This document shows, piece after piece, positions 22,677-33,987 of a DNA stretch of 64,000 nucleotides (within the stretch, counting starts at the first letter, position 1; every line of letters begins with the position of its first letter). The notes beneath the pieces are model-generated. The model was not told where the DNA came from, searched no databases, and was given only the letters and a program-made list of their open reading frames with translations. Where the stretch lies: contig MU271150.1 of assembly GCA_021432605.1 (NCBI GenBank), positions 1,860,001 to 1,924,000 on the forward strand. Direction: 5' to 3'. The position numbers were made by a program, and so were the translations under genes. This DNA is from Coniochaeta sp. PMI_546 (Eukaryota > Ascomycota > Sordariomycetes > Coniochaetales > Coniochaetaceae).

Positions 22677-23963
22677 TTAGAGCTCATCCCGAATCCTTGC
22701 CTCCCGAGCTGCTTCTTTCAGCGCCTCCTTGTCCTCCTCCCACATCCGCTTCATAGGATTCCGCGCAGCCTCCCCTCCACTCTTGTCCCCGCTGGCTTCC
22801 TGTCCCTCATCCTCAACCAACTCCTGTCCCTCGTCTCCCCGCCGTTCATCTCCAACCTGCAGCTCAATCTCATCCACAATCCTCCCGACCTTCTGGACCA
22901 TCGAGTCCCGATCCCCTTCCACCATCTCCTCCCTCCCCGTCCGAACAGTAGGCACCGCCACCGTCCCATCTCCATCAAACCCCCCAACCCTCGCCCCCTC
23001 AGTACCTCTCACCTCACCCACCTCAACCTCCGTGACCCTCCCACTCCCCCCAAGCAAGCCCACAGCACCCCTCCCCGTCCCCCAGACCATCCTTAGCGGC
23101 ACCCAGACAAGCCACCAAGCCGGCCCATATATCCACCTCCTGAACACCAGCCACCCGAGCGTAGCAACCAGCATCCAGAACGCCGTCTCGAGGTACCAAG
23201 TATCACTCTTATTGCTCGTCAGCAGCGCGCCCAGCAGGTCCCTCGAGCTCTGCAGCAGGTCGTCCAGCCCGGCGTAGTGCTGCTGCAGCGACTCCAGCGC
23301 CGCCGTGCTCTCGGCCAGCGTCTGCTGCGCGAACTGCGACCGCGACAGCTCGGAGGATATCAGCGCGTGCGTCCGCCGCAGCGCCGCGGTCACGGAGCTC
23401 GAGGCGTCGACGAGGCTCTCCTTCTCCCCCTCACCCGCCGTCGACCTCTGATTCCGCCTGTTGGGCCGGTATCCCGGCGGGAAGAGCTGGCTGCTGTGTT
23501 GAGGCGTGGGGCTGGACGTCCCCGATGCCGGGCTCGAGGTACTGGCTGCCGCCGAGTAGGACGCCAGGAGGAGGGACCGCTCCAGCCGCTGCGCGGCCTC
23601 GAGGCTGTGCCTGGCCGCCAGCTGGGCCTTGCGGAAGGCCACGCGGGACTGCCTCAGCTCGGCCTGGAGTCGGCGGACGCCGTCTTCCAGCCTGGCCTTG
23701 ACGTGCTCGGCGTCGCTGCCCGGGCGACCCGGCCGGAGGTCGGTGATCTCTTCCGAGAGGAGCTCGAGGTCTTCTTCCTCCTCGCGCAGGATCTGGCTGA
23801 TCTCGGTGCCGAGCTCGGCGGCGACGTTGAACTCTGGCGAGGAGTCGAGGGGCACGGAGCCCGGCTGGAATTTGAGGGAGGCGAGGCGCGTGATGAGGTC
23901 TTGCAGCTGGGAGGTCGTTTCTTGCAGAGCGGAGAGGCGGTCTTGGAGGGATTCGAAGGACAT
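22677..23963 (-). CDS. SEC20: Sec20 SNARE-family protein with C-terminal RDEL (428 aa)
   Basis: Intronless. Residues 1-150 are helical and acidic. Residues about 190-255 match the Sec20 domain (Qb-type SNARE helix; RRTHALISSELSRSQFAQQT and the DDLLQSSRDLLGAL stretch). One hydrophobic anchor lies at about 258-275 (AFWMLVATLGWLVF), followed by a C-terminal region of about 150 residues. Sec20 works with Use1, Ufe1 and Tip20/Dsl1 at the ER as a receptor for COPI vesicles from the Golgi. The protein ends in RDEL; yeast Sec20 ends in HDEL, and both act as luminal ER-retrieval signals, which fits the type II topology. The ATG at 23963 is the first in frame. It is transcribed away from mL53 across a 358-bp gap. 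Confidence 0.92.
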   Translation of the reverse strand: MSFESLQDRLSALQETTSQLQDLITRLASLKFQPGSVPLDSSPEFNVAAELGTEISQILREEEEDLELLSEEITDLRPGRPGSDAEHVKARLEDGVRRLQAELRQSRVAFRKAQLAARHSLEAAQRLERSLLLASYSAAASTSSPASGTSSPTPQHSSQLFPPGYRPNRRNQRSTAGEGEKESLVDASSSVTAALRRTHALISSELSRSQFAQQTLAESTAALESLQQHYAGLDDLLQSSRDLLGALLTSNKSDTWYLETAFWMLVATLGWLVFRRWIYGPAWWLVWVPLRMVWGTGRGAVGLLGGSGRVTEVEVGEVRGTEGARVGGFDGDGTVAVPTVRTGREEMVEGDRDSMVQKVGRIVDEIELQVGDERRGDEGQELVEDEGQEASGDKSGGEAARNPMKRMWEEDKEALKEAAREARIRDEL

Positions 23964-24321
23964 GTTTTCTTTTGTGCTTTTCTGGTTTTGTGTTCCTAGA
24001 TCGTGGTGTAGTTGGGTCAGAAGAAAGGTTAATTACAGTCAAGCAAGAGGATATCTGGCAGCACTCGGGAGACGTGTAAGTATTAATTCCATTTGGGCGA
24101 CGTCACATCTCAAATGAACACCTTGATTGGCTTGTACAGTACAAAGTACCTCGAAAGCTCCCCAACGGCCCAGGCTCGGCAGCTTCCGCCGCACAGACCA
24201 ACATCCGACAAAGGCAGCATCGCGAACCTGCCCATTTTATTCGCAGCGGCAACTGCCGTGATCACTTCAGGAAATCAGTCCCTTCCAAAACGCCCACGGC
24301 AGCACCAAAAAAAAATTCACA
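23964..24321. promoter_or_regulatory. Divergent promoter region of SEC20 and mL53
   Basis: The 358 bp between the two start codons must hold both promoters and leaders. No clear TATA box. An A-rich run lies just upstream of the mL53 start, which is common in fungal leaders. Confidence 0.6.
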
Positions 24322-24711
24322 ATGATCTCCCGCTTCCTGACAGAGGTCAACACCAAGTTCAACCCCTTCTCCAAGCAGGCGAAGGCGGCGCGCCTGTTCC
24401 TGACCTTCCTGCCGCCCAATGCCCGCGCCCAGGGCGTGACGATCCAGACGACGCTGTTGCCGAGGCAGTCGACGGAGCCGAGCATGCTTCATCTCAAGTT
24501 TAGTATGTGCTTGACCTTGCAATCCTCGAGACGGAAGAGAAGACTAAGTAGGTCTGGTGGGCAGAGTTCAATTGCTAACCTGGTTGTCTCTGTAGAGGAT
24601 GGGAAGGAAATGAACATCGACTGCGAAAAGATGGGCATCAAGAGCATCATCGAGGAGGTCGACCGCCATTCCAGAGTGCTGCAGAAGCAGGCCGATCTTA
24701 CCGACGGTTGA
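24322..24711 (+). CDS. MRPL44: Mitochondrial large-subunit ribosomal protein mL53 (98 aa)
   Basis: Two exons, 24322-24502 and 24596-24711; the 93-nt intron has a GTATGT donor, CTAAC branch site and TAG acceptor and splits a lysine codon. The 98-residue product begins MISRFLTEVNTKFNPFSKQA and contains KDGKEMNIDC and a C-terminal EEVDRHSRVLQKQ helix, matching yeast Mrpl44 (mL53) in length, order and key residues. It is a peripheral protein of the mitochondrial large ribosomal subunit. No long cleavable presequence is seen, as in yeast. Divergent from SEC20 and convergent with the pyrophosphatase gene. Confidence 0.92.
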   Translation: MISRFLTEVNTKFNPFSKQAKAARLFLTFLPPNARAQGVTIQTTLLPRQSTEPSMLHLKFSMCLTLQSSRRKRRLSRSGGQSSIANLVVSVEDGKEMNIDCEKMGIKSIIEEVDRHSRVLQKQADLTDG

Positions 24712-25115
24712 GATGAGTCCAAAAGAGAGATATAGGCTACGGCGGACTGGTTTGGGTTGTAGGAGTATCGCTTGGTTGTATAGACCTGCTGTTGTACAAT
24801 TAGGAGGGCAAATGAGCATTGGGAATGGCGTTTCTTGGAAAGGCTGCAATTACGACGAAATACCACATCACATCAATCGTTCACACACGTCACATATACG
24901 ACCTAGGGAGAAATGGAACTGTGTGAGAGCTACGTCCCCAAAGCGGTGCGTTGAGCTGTTTTCGAGCTACTATCAAGAGTTTGGTGCACAGCAGCATTAA
25001 CAACCACTATTACTCGCAGAGATGTCTGCCATCATTGCCATCAAGTGCCTTGGTATATATTTTTTTCTATGACCTCAACAACAAGGTGATCGAACCGAAC
25101 TAGTGTGTAAAGCAT
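24712..25115. other. Convergent intergenic region
   Basis: 3' ends of mL53 and the pyrophosphatase. No gene seen. Confidence 0.6.
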
Positions 25116-26269
25116 TTAAGCAGAAGCACCGCTGATGAAGAACCACTTGTCGATCGAGCTGTCGATCTTCTCAGGGGGCAGGTCCTGGTTGGGAGGCAGA
25201 GGAGGCAGCTGGTCGGGCGAGACACGGCTGGGCGAGTGGGCCACAGTCAGGTTGGTGCTATATCGCGTGTCAAAATCTGTTGGCTAGCTAATTGAGAGGG
25301 GATGGGGGGGGAGTCATGACTTACGTAGAGATACCGCCGGGCTGGGTCTTGCCGGTGATGAGCTTCTCCCAAGCCTCGGCGCACTCACGAACAACGTCCA
25401 TGGCGTACCTGTAAACATGGTCAGTAACCCGTATCTAGCATAGCTATCACACAGCAGCAAAAACTCACTTCTTGTTCTTGCACTCGCCGGTGAAAGCGAA
25501 CTGGTTCTCGGGCTTGCCGTCGGGGATCTTGTAGATGCGGAACCACTCGTTGGTGGCGCGCAGCAGGCCGGGGAGGTGCCTCTCGACGTCCTCGACGTCG
25601 TTGAGCTTGGGGGCCAGGGGGTCGTTGACGTCGATGACGATGACCTTCCAGTCCGTCTCCTCCTCGTCCAGCAGGGCCATGACGCCGAGAACCTTGACCT
25701 GCTTGACCTGGCCCGTGTAGCCGACCAGCTCGCCGATCTCGCACACGTCCAGAGGGTCGTTGTCGCCCTTGGCCTTGGTCTCGGGGTGGATGACGTTGGG
25801 GTCTTCCCAGGTCTAGGCACACAAGTCAGAAACAAAGGTCGTGTGTTACGAAAATGTCGCAACCAGAATTGAGACTCGACTTACCTGGGGGAAGGCACCG
25901 TAGTTCCAGAGATAGCCCTTGTGGGGGAAGCAGTTGCGGACGAACCGCAGCTTGCCCTTCTTGGTGTCCTGCTTGATAGGGTTCAGGAGCTCATCCTTGG
26001 AGATCTATGTCGTTTTGGCTCCTTGTCAGTTTTGGGGACGACCCCAATTGCACTCAATTTGGGGACAGAGTGAGAGGAAAACCGACCTCCAGCTTGGCAT
26101 TGGTCCAGCGAGGGATCTCAACGATCATGTTGAGCACCGTCTGCTCGGCATTGGCGTAGAGGGGGATGTCGTGGAAGGCCGAGATGGGCACACCGTCCTT
26201 CTCGATGTAGACGCGGTGCTCCAGCGTGTGGGGAGCAGCCACCTTGCGGAGGGTGTAGGGGGAAGACAT
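25116..26269 (-). CDS. Inorganic pyrophosphatase, family I (290 aa core form)
   Basis: Five exons on the minus strand: 26269-26087, 26004-25885, 25812-25469, 25408-25325, 25257-25116. The 290-residue product aligns along its length with yeast Ipp1: the N-terminal [10 protein letters not shown], the [12 protein letters not shown] block, the metal-binding signature DNDPLDVCE, the [18 protein letters not shown] strand, the [16 protein letters not shown] block and the C-terminal [10 protein letters not shown]. It hydrolyses PPi to two phosphates and so drives biosynthetic reactions. Donor 1 is the weak GTCGGT; the others are GTAAGT-like. The frame stays open for 126 more codons upstream, which is listed separately. 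The ATG at 26269 gives the usual cytosolic length. Confidence 0.95.
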
Positions 26270-26647
26270 GTTGCCTGTGTCTTTATCAGAGGTTCTGGGG
26301 GAAGTCGACAGGTGACGGGCTATCTGTGCAGTCCGTAATATCGACGTGGTTGAAGACAACGACGACGACGATAAAGATGATGATGATGATGCAGCCGTGG
26401 TGGTGGAAACGGAACTAATTGTCGAAAACGAGGAAGGAGGGGGAGGGGTCGTTCCTGCCCTTGCAATTGCCAAAGCTCCACGTCTGCTGGCAGTGCCGGC
26501 AGAAATGGGTGACGCCAGCGTGATGGCTCTTGATTGGCTGTGTGGACACAGCTGTGATGGTGGTGCCACTCGAGTAACTGGCTTAAATGAAGGTAATCGT
26601 CGCCCAGAGGGAAAGAGCTTGCGCACGGCGGCTTGATGGGGCTGCAT
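26270..26647 (-). CDS. In-frame N-terminal extension of the pyrophosphatase, possible mitochondrial presequence
   Basis: From the upstream ATG at 26647 the reading frame runs 126 codons without a stop into the Met of the core enzyme. It is rich in Arg, Ser, Ala and Pro, has no acidic residue until the last few positions, and contains ARHLSTSPR just before the core, which resembles an R-x-[FL]-S-T presequence cleavage site. This fits a matrix targeting peptide made from a longer transcript, giving a mitochondrial form beside the cytosolic one. A 5' UTR that is open by chance is the alternative, made unlikely by length and composition. An inverted CCAAT box (plus strand ATTGG) at about 26535 could serve the shorter transcript. 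Confidence 0.5.
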
Positions 26648-27508
26648 GCAGGCAAACTTTTCTCTCACTCCTCCTGTCCCTTAAGGTACAGATGGTTCGC
26701 TACAATATTTAAGAAAACGTAAGGTAGCTACCGGTGTCTGTCTGGTAGCTTGTGAAAATGTCGTCTTTGAGGAGGGAGGAGCCCGAGGAACTGAAGCCGG
26801 AATTAATGACGCTCGCTGGGAAGCCCGTTCGGCCGCGGCAGTCAATGGAGCTAATTCGTCGATGCCGAGAATCCTTCGGTAAGATGGGCTGAACTGGACT
26901 GCAAAGAAACTCCTTACCGCGCCAAGAGTGCCGAGGACGTCGCTATAGAGATTTGGTATTGGCAGCTGTGAGATAGGACTATGCTGTACAACGATGTGTT
27001 GCAGAGAATGACCCCAACAACGAGAGAAGATTAAAAGACGCCATTCGGAATGGGACGGAATCAGAAGCCAGCCGCACGGTTCAGTACCAAGACCCCTATT
27101 TTGGCAGCCCTCCAAAGTCCAGACCGGGACTCGCGTTTAGTGGCCGCAAGATGCGTATTGACAGAGGCTCAACATGTTTCTGCGTGCTGTTTTCTGCGTG
27201 CTGTCAATGATCATTCATATTAATCGCTGCTCCATACTAAAATAGCTGTTCGCTGGGCATTAAAAGCAAACTCATGCCGGGAGGGGTATTCACATGTCGT
27301 CCACACAGAAAACCCAGAAGTAAACGAGAAGGGAAGAAAACAACAAGCCAAGCGCCCCTATCCCGTCGTCATATCGTGCATGTCGTGCAAAAGGAAAAAG
27401 ACAACAACGGAAAACATGACCGTTACGTCGACACAAAAAACATAACCACTTTGGCCTTCCGTCCCAATCTGCCCGAGCCCGTATGCAACCACCATATCCA
27501 TACCACCA
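26648..27508. other. Intergenic region
   Basis: Promoter side of the pyrophosphatase and 3' side of the Munc13-like gene (27509). A 144-codon minus-strand frame (26681-27115) shows no domain and is not called. TAAGGTA motifs occur at 26680-26730. Confidence 0.5.
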
Positions 27509-30500
27509 CTACCGCCTGGGCAAATTATTCCTCCCATAAAGCGCGCCCCCGAAAGCAGGCTGCCCGGAATTCCACCCCTGCTGCGCGCTCTGCCGCACTA
27601 TAGCCTGCGCCGCCGCCTGAGACTCCTGCCTCGTCTTCTGCCGCTGCCGCTCGAGCAGATACCTCGCCGCCTCGGGCCGCATCCTCAAGATCCTGAGAAT
27701 CATGTCGTCACTCGCGTCCTCCCGGGCCTCCTTGCGGCGGTCCTCCTTCGCCTTGCGCATCGTGCCCAGGTTGCGGCTCATCATTATGCTCCTCCCGCGC
27801 CGTATGGTCCCCAAGCTGCCGAACCCGGCCGCGCTGAAGGTAGGTCCGAACGTGGCGGGGGCGGACAGGCGGTTGTTGTTGGCGGCCGCCAGCTGCTGCA
27901 CCTTCTGCGCGTTCGCGGCCGCGATCGTCTCCGATGTGCGGATCAGGTTCTCCGTCGTCTCGAAGTAGAAGAAGTTGAGGTTCTGGAGGTCCTGCCACTT
28001 GGGAGACTTGAGGACTTCGGCCGGCACGCCTTCGCCTTTGTCGTTGAAGAATTCGAATAAGAGGTTGAGCCACTTGAACACGACGTCTAGTTCGGCCTGT
28101 GTGAGCGGTTTCTGGCTCGAGGGCTGCTCTGACAGGGGAGGTACGAGGAGGTTCTCGATCGTCAGGAGGACTTCTTTCCACAAACGGGCCATGACTGCTT
28201 GCATCGTGTTGTGTGTTAGGGTTAGGTTCATGATTGTGAAATTGTCTTGGAAATACTCGAAGAGAGGGTGGAGAGACTGCTCGACGGCAGCATGAGCGGT
28301 GGCTGCAGGGATGGATGACTGTCGCTTCTTCCACAGACTTGTGACGGACGCTGTGAGGCTTCCGCCTACCAAGTTCTTCAAGGCTTGGCGTGACAACGAA
28401 GCATTGATGTGCGTGGTGAGCTAGAGCATCGTCAGTGAGGGTTGTCCTTCTTTCAAGGGGTCCTTGAGCAAACATACCTTGTCAGTGATCTTCCGGACCA
28501 TGTCGCGCTCCGTCCTCTTAAGATGTCTGAACGCCTTGCCAAAATAGAACTCAATGTCATCTCGCTCACCCTCCATACTGACCCTGATCAACAGTCTGCC
28601 CTGGGTATCCAAGTCGAGCCAGAACTCCCTAGGCAGATAATCGCTGAAATGCACCGGGTCCAGCTTAAGGGAAGTGCGCCCAACGAAATCATGGTCGCCC
28701 ATCCTATCCCAGTCCCAGATCGTGGCGATGATGTTGAGCGGGCTTGAGACCGTGATGTCGAAGGACTCGTTCCAGTGGGGGTTGAGGGTCGAGTACTTCA
28801 CCTGCGTCTTCAACAGACGTTTCTGGTACTCGTCACACAGGATGACATACGGATCACTGTATCCGTTCGGGTCGCAGGCCTTCAAGTCCTCTCCTTCAAC
28901 GACTTTAATCGTAAAGATGTACTTGTTCGGCCGCTTGGCATATTGCTTGGGCTCTACCCTTCGGAGGAGTTCAGCGCATTCCGAGACTTTCATCTCGTTC
29001 TCGAGCTTGTCGAGAGCTTGCATAGCGAACTCGATGTTGTTCAGTTTGACAAACGACTGGATCAAGGTCAGTTGCGGGACAAAAAAGGCAGGACTCGACA
29101 GGTGTCAGACGTACCTCTGGGTAGAACTGGAAAGGCTCAATCCTCTCCTTCGTGGTTAACGCGTCCCTGGCGTACTGCAGGAATTTCTCCTGCGCAGTCT
29201 TGGTCGTAGCAACGACTTCCTGCGCTGTTTGTCTGTCCATCTCCTTGGCGAACCTCGACTCGACGACCTCACAGTAACGGCCGATGCCGGCGGCGAAAGA
29301 CTTGGACAGTGCCTTCTTGAACCGCGCGACGTGAACAGGGTCCTGCCATTTCAGGTCCTCGACAGACTTCAGGGTCTGGTTGAAGAGCGAAAACACATCG
29401 ACTATCGACGTGCTATGACGAGCGCTATCCTCCACGTAACCGTCCGGCTTGTTTGAGACCAGCTGAAACTGGTCTTGCTTGATAGCATTGTCGATCAGCA
29501 CTTCCATCTGCTCGTCGGCGTCCCTGATATGCCTCCACACGAAGTCCTCTAGCAGAGCCTCGATATGGAAGGCAAAGGGCTTGCCCTTGAGTTTCGCGTC
29601 CGAAAGATGAGTGCTGCGGATCTCGACCAGCTCCTTGTACAACTCGAACCCATCGTTTTTGTTGACCGGCACACCACGTTCCTTGGCGACCAGGAGGACC
29701 CGCGCGATGAACTCGTTGGCGTCTTCTTCGAAGGTGGGAAACATTGTCTGCACCAGGATATCATAGGGGCTGACGCCGAGGATCTCCGGGTTGCTCTTGT
29801 ATCGCTTCTTGATCCTCTGGCAGATGCTAGTTACGGCTTTCCCTAGCTGCACCACATGGCTGAAATCCCATTCCTCCTGGTTCTGCGGAATGACAGTATC
29901 CACAAAGTCACGATACACCTCTGCGGCCTTGCCACGAAGCGCGTTGTCGAGTTGCTGTCTAAAGTTCTCACTGTCCTCGGGCCTCTGCGAAAAGGCCGGG
30001 TCGTCGTATATGTGTCTTCCTAGGACCATCATGAGGTCTTTGATGGACGGCGGTTTTGGTTCGTAGCAACGCAGTAAAGTATCGTAGAGATCGCGGAGCA
30101 AGGCAACGTGAGCGTCCCCTAGTGCGTGTTGGTAGGCAGCAAAGTCGTGTATAGTCCATCGAGTGAAGTCTATATCAGGCAAGGCAGCGGTGTACGACTG
30201 GATAGGTGGAACCTTCTTCACCTCGTGCGGTGGGCTCTTCAGCGACTCCAGAGCATAATCCAGCTGGCCGACCGTAAGCTCCTGGTCGCGGAACATCCGA
30301 ACCGCAACTTCCGTCAAGGTCACATAACGCGTAAATTGAGGGAGGCGCCATCGAACAGACAGCTCAATCAATACCTCGCTGGACTGCTCCCCTAAGGGAG
30401 TATACGGCAGAGAATGATCGTATTGTAGTGACTCGTACAGCATGGCATAATACAGAATCTTCTTGTAGAACGCACGAGGATCAGGAGGGATGAAGGTGTA

Positions 30501-31697
30501 GTTTGGCTCGTCCACGCTTCTTATGCTGGTCGAGTCCTCCAGTGACAGGCCAGCCAGGCTTGGCTGGTCAAATCCGTAGCCTCCAGCGTCCGGTTCCGCG
30601 AGCATCTTGCCAAGTTCCGCATAAGCCTGCTCCCGGGCGAACATAGACTGCGGTCGCGTGGGCAGAGGCTTATCGGAGCCAGAAGAAGTAGTGCCTCGTA
30701 GTTCCGGGCGGACTGAGAGTATTTCGGTGAATATCTGCCCCAGAAGATGGTTTTCGTTCTTCTTCCATTCGTCGAAGGCTGCGTCGAGGTCGAAATCCTC
30801 CCGCCTCAGTGTGCCAGCCATGTTGGACGAGAGTCTAGTCTGGTATTGTTTTAAATCTTTGATAGCAGCTTCCTCCGTCCAGAACGCCTTATTCGCATCA
30901 ATATCGGCCTGGGCCTTGGAATTGGAAACGCCGAAGATCTTGGCAACGACCTGCACCATGTGCATGTCCTTGATCTCGTAGGTCAGCGGTATCTCGACCT
31001 CGATGTACTTGTTTTCGCCCTGGCCGGTGTCAAGGAGGTTTTGATCGCTAGTCAGCAACTTACTCTCCAACGTGGTGAGGCGTTGAATCAGCTCGGGACG
31101 ATCGCGATCAGCACCGTGGTCCCTCAAGACGCTGACCATAAGCCTCAGAAACATAGCGGTATGTCGGTCGACCATGAAGGTCCAGCTCTTGTCGCTTGGG
31201 TCCTTTCCGCGGCCAAGCGCCTTCGTCGCAGCGGTGTAGAACATCAGGAACAGCGGCTCGACCTTGCGATCCTTGTCGACAGACTTCTGGAAGTTCTTTT
31301 CGGTGAAAGTGGTATAGGCTTCGGCGAACGTTCGCCTGAGCAGTGCGTCGTTGTAACCAGCCATATGCTCCTTGCCGGTCACCACACCACTCAACCTCTT
31401 CTCCAGCTGGACGCGGAAACTCGACGGCAGCTTCATAGACGGCGCGTGAGCCTCGCCCAAGCCGAAGACTTCACCCAACATGCCAACAGTGTTGGAGCGA
31501 ACTGGCTGCTTGGGCTGTGCGATATATTCCTTGCGCTTTTTCCGTGGCTGCAAGAGATAGTTGAGGAAGGCGACGCGCAGGGCGTAGGAGTATGCATCGT
31601 CGTAGCTGACGTCGGCCTGGGCAACTCTCGAAGGTGCGCGTCTTCGTTGGCTGCCTCCCTTCGAAGGGGCATAGGAGTGTCTGGAAGCTGTCGACAT
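27509..31697 (-). CDS. Munc13-like protein with MHD and C2 domains (1357 aa)
   Basis: Three exons: 31697-29115, 29056-28478, 28420-27509; introns of 57 to 59 nt, all phase 0. After a basic start (residues 1-60) the long first exon holds the helical fungal Munc13-like region, with the MHD1 part roughly at 600-800. A C2 domain lies at about 908-1010, with calcium-ligand-like acids in DPNGYSDPYV and WDWDRMGDHDF. The MHD2-like helices follow at about 1055-1180, then a basic Arg/Gln-rich tail. The order MHD1, C2, MHD2 is that of UNC-13/Munc13 and of fission yeast Ync13, which acts in vesicle priming, exocytosis and endocytosis at sites of growth. Start: first ATG (31697); an upstream in-frame TTG is ignored. 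Confidence 0.88.
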
Positions 31698-33987
31698 GGC
31701 TTTGGAAACGCGACACAAACTAGCAGGGAGACCGGATTGTCAGCTCGCGGCAGCTTCTGTTGTGACGGGCAGTATCGAAGCCGGATTGACGATAGCGGGT
31801 AGTGGCAGCGATTCACGGCGTCATATTGTAAAAGAGGTCTCGGCAACGACAGCTTTTATTTATCTTCTTTTGTTCCCTTTGCGAACGACAAGGGCCACAG
31901 AAATTTGCCCAAGGGAGAGAGAGGCTGGAACTGGAACTGGAACTTGGACTAGTTTGAATTTGGAGGAGTCGACGTCGAGGTTTCACTTGACCAGCAGGGA
32001 AAGGAGGGTTCAGATTGCGATAACCAACGGTTACACGTCATTCGGTGCTACGGCGATTGTTTTAAGGTGTGGCCAGTGCGGTCTGCCCGAACTGCAGTAC
32101 TGCCTGTAAAGGAGTAGTGTAAGCTGCACGCTGAGGCCAGCGTTTCGTGTCAGTTCTACCCTGATCGGGGAACTTTCATGGTCAAGGTGGAAGAAGCTTG
32201 AGCCGATGCTGGAGGATGACGGGTGTGAGTTGGCCTGGTCTTACGGCAGGAGACTCAGAATAGGCATTTGGCCAATCTGGCGGACCTATGACGAGCCTAG
32301 TTTATTTTGGAAGATTCGCCGCAGCGCAGAGGAGGCGGTTGGCAGACACACAAGTCGGCTTGTGCCGTCGTTCTGCTGATGCTCGGTGCCGAACATTACC
32401 ACAGGCGAATCTGACTTGTACACTTTCCAGGTGTCGCTGGAACAATACCGAGAGGTCAAATACACGTACCGCAGTAAACTAATCGATCCATTCCTTTACT
32501 AGGTAATCACAACGCTTCGGAGACGGCCTACTACTGTTTCAACATCGGTGTGTGTGGCCGCCCCTGAAAGCTTACTCCAAAACAGGTATGGAAGGCCCAC
32601 TGGCCACCTAATACCTTACTTACTATAATGGGATGTGCAACTTCTTAGCTCACATCATATCTTGCGACGAGTTCAATAAATCCTCCAAAAATCAGGTCAA
32701 AGTGAATTGTTCTCAGATTCTGCCTATCGGTCCTTGGGAATATAGAGATCTCATAATCCATTTTTCACATCTTAGGGGGTTTTTCTGGTTCGAGGCGTTG
32801 CCATTGAAGTTGATGTCCTTCTTCGTGGCCGTGGATTTTGCCCATCCCATCTCTGGATCCACCTGTGTGCCTACCTGAGGTATCTTAGTTTGGGTACCTT
32901 GCATCTTCTCTATATCACAAATCAGCAGAGCTTGATACTTGAACTGAGCACATTGCCGGCATCATGCATCGAGTTCGCAAACCTTACCACGTACTATATG
33001 TATAAGGTACCTACCTTAGCCAGGTAGCCTGGGTCCTTGTTCTTTTTTGGAGTGTCTACTGTGTGTAGTGTAGAGTCTACCTTAGTTCCTTAAGGCTGGG
33101 TACCATAGAGAGCCTAAGGTAGGACTCTTCGCGCAATCAGGAGGAGGCAGGGGTGACGTCAGGCGGGGTGATTCTGGATAACGACCATTGCCATTAGAGG
33201 GCGCCTCTGTAAGGTTGCTCGAACTGGATCGTGTCCAGACGATTATCGTGATATGAAGTGTTTTTTTTCTTCGAGATTTACCTAGACCATAGAGACATTT
33301 GCGCTGTGAGCCGGAGGGGCAGATTTCCCTGCTAAGTGATTCATATCGGGTGTGTGGTGTTACAAGGAAGCATGTGCCTGGCAATCTATACGACATAATG
33401 GAACGTGTCCGCCTAAGAGGGTCATCACACTCAGCCATTCAACACCAATGACTGTTTTAGACTTCCACATTCGGTAGGTACCTCAAGTTTTCAGAGTGAA
33501 CTCTTTTTCATTGACACTACAAGAGGACGGCGCTGTCCTACACTTTACAGATTACAAAAGTCATTATTGTCTGAAATTCCTGGGTCCTGCTAGCTCTGCG
33601 TCATTACTGTGGTAGAGGTACATAAGGGTCTCGAGATTTACAAGTACCTTACCTCTGGGATCGATGCCGTCTCCGCAATAAGCCATCTTAAGGTAAGGTA
33701 CCTAAACAAGAGCGCTGCTAGTAGGAAGCCGGGATCCTTGTAACCCCGCCGCGCGTGTTTTGTCTCTGCCACTACCGCCGTACCGCCGCTGATGAATGGA
33801 GCCTTCCGCATGAATCAATGAGAACGGCCTGCCACTGGCATAATCGTGTCCACCTGCTGGCAAATACCTACCTGTCCGTCGTCTTTTGAGCTGCAAGTTT
33901 CCCCTTGTTTACAAAGTACCCTCTATTTCGGAATATAATCGACCTCGCATCATTTGACGGCGCCGCCGTCTACCCATCTTCTGCGCC
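31698..33987. other. Divergent intergenic region rich in GTAC/TACCT motifs
   Basis: About 2.3 kb between the divergent Munc13-like and ArfGAP genes. No gene is supported; a 118-codon minus-strand frame at 33082-33438 has low-complexity composition. It has many copies of a short motif of the type AAGGTACCT or TACCTTAG (33005-33125, 33475-33490, 33615-33700). Confidence 0.5.

Noticed and set aside
22729-23999. Plus-strand frames over SEC20
   Set aside because: Antisense shadows of a well-supported gene.
33082-33438. 118-codon minus-strand frame starting with ATG
   Set aside because: Low-complexity composition and location in a motif-rich promoter region; no supporting splice or domain signal.
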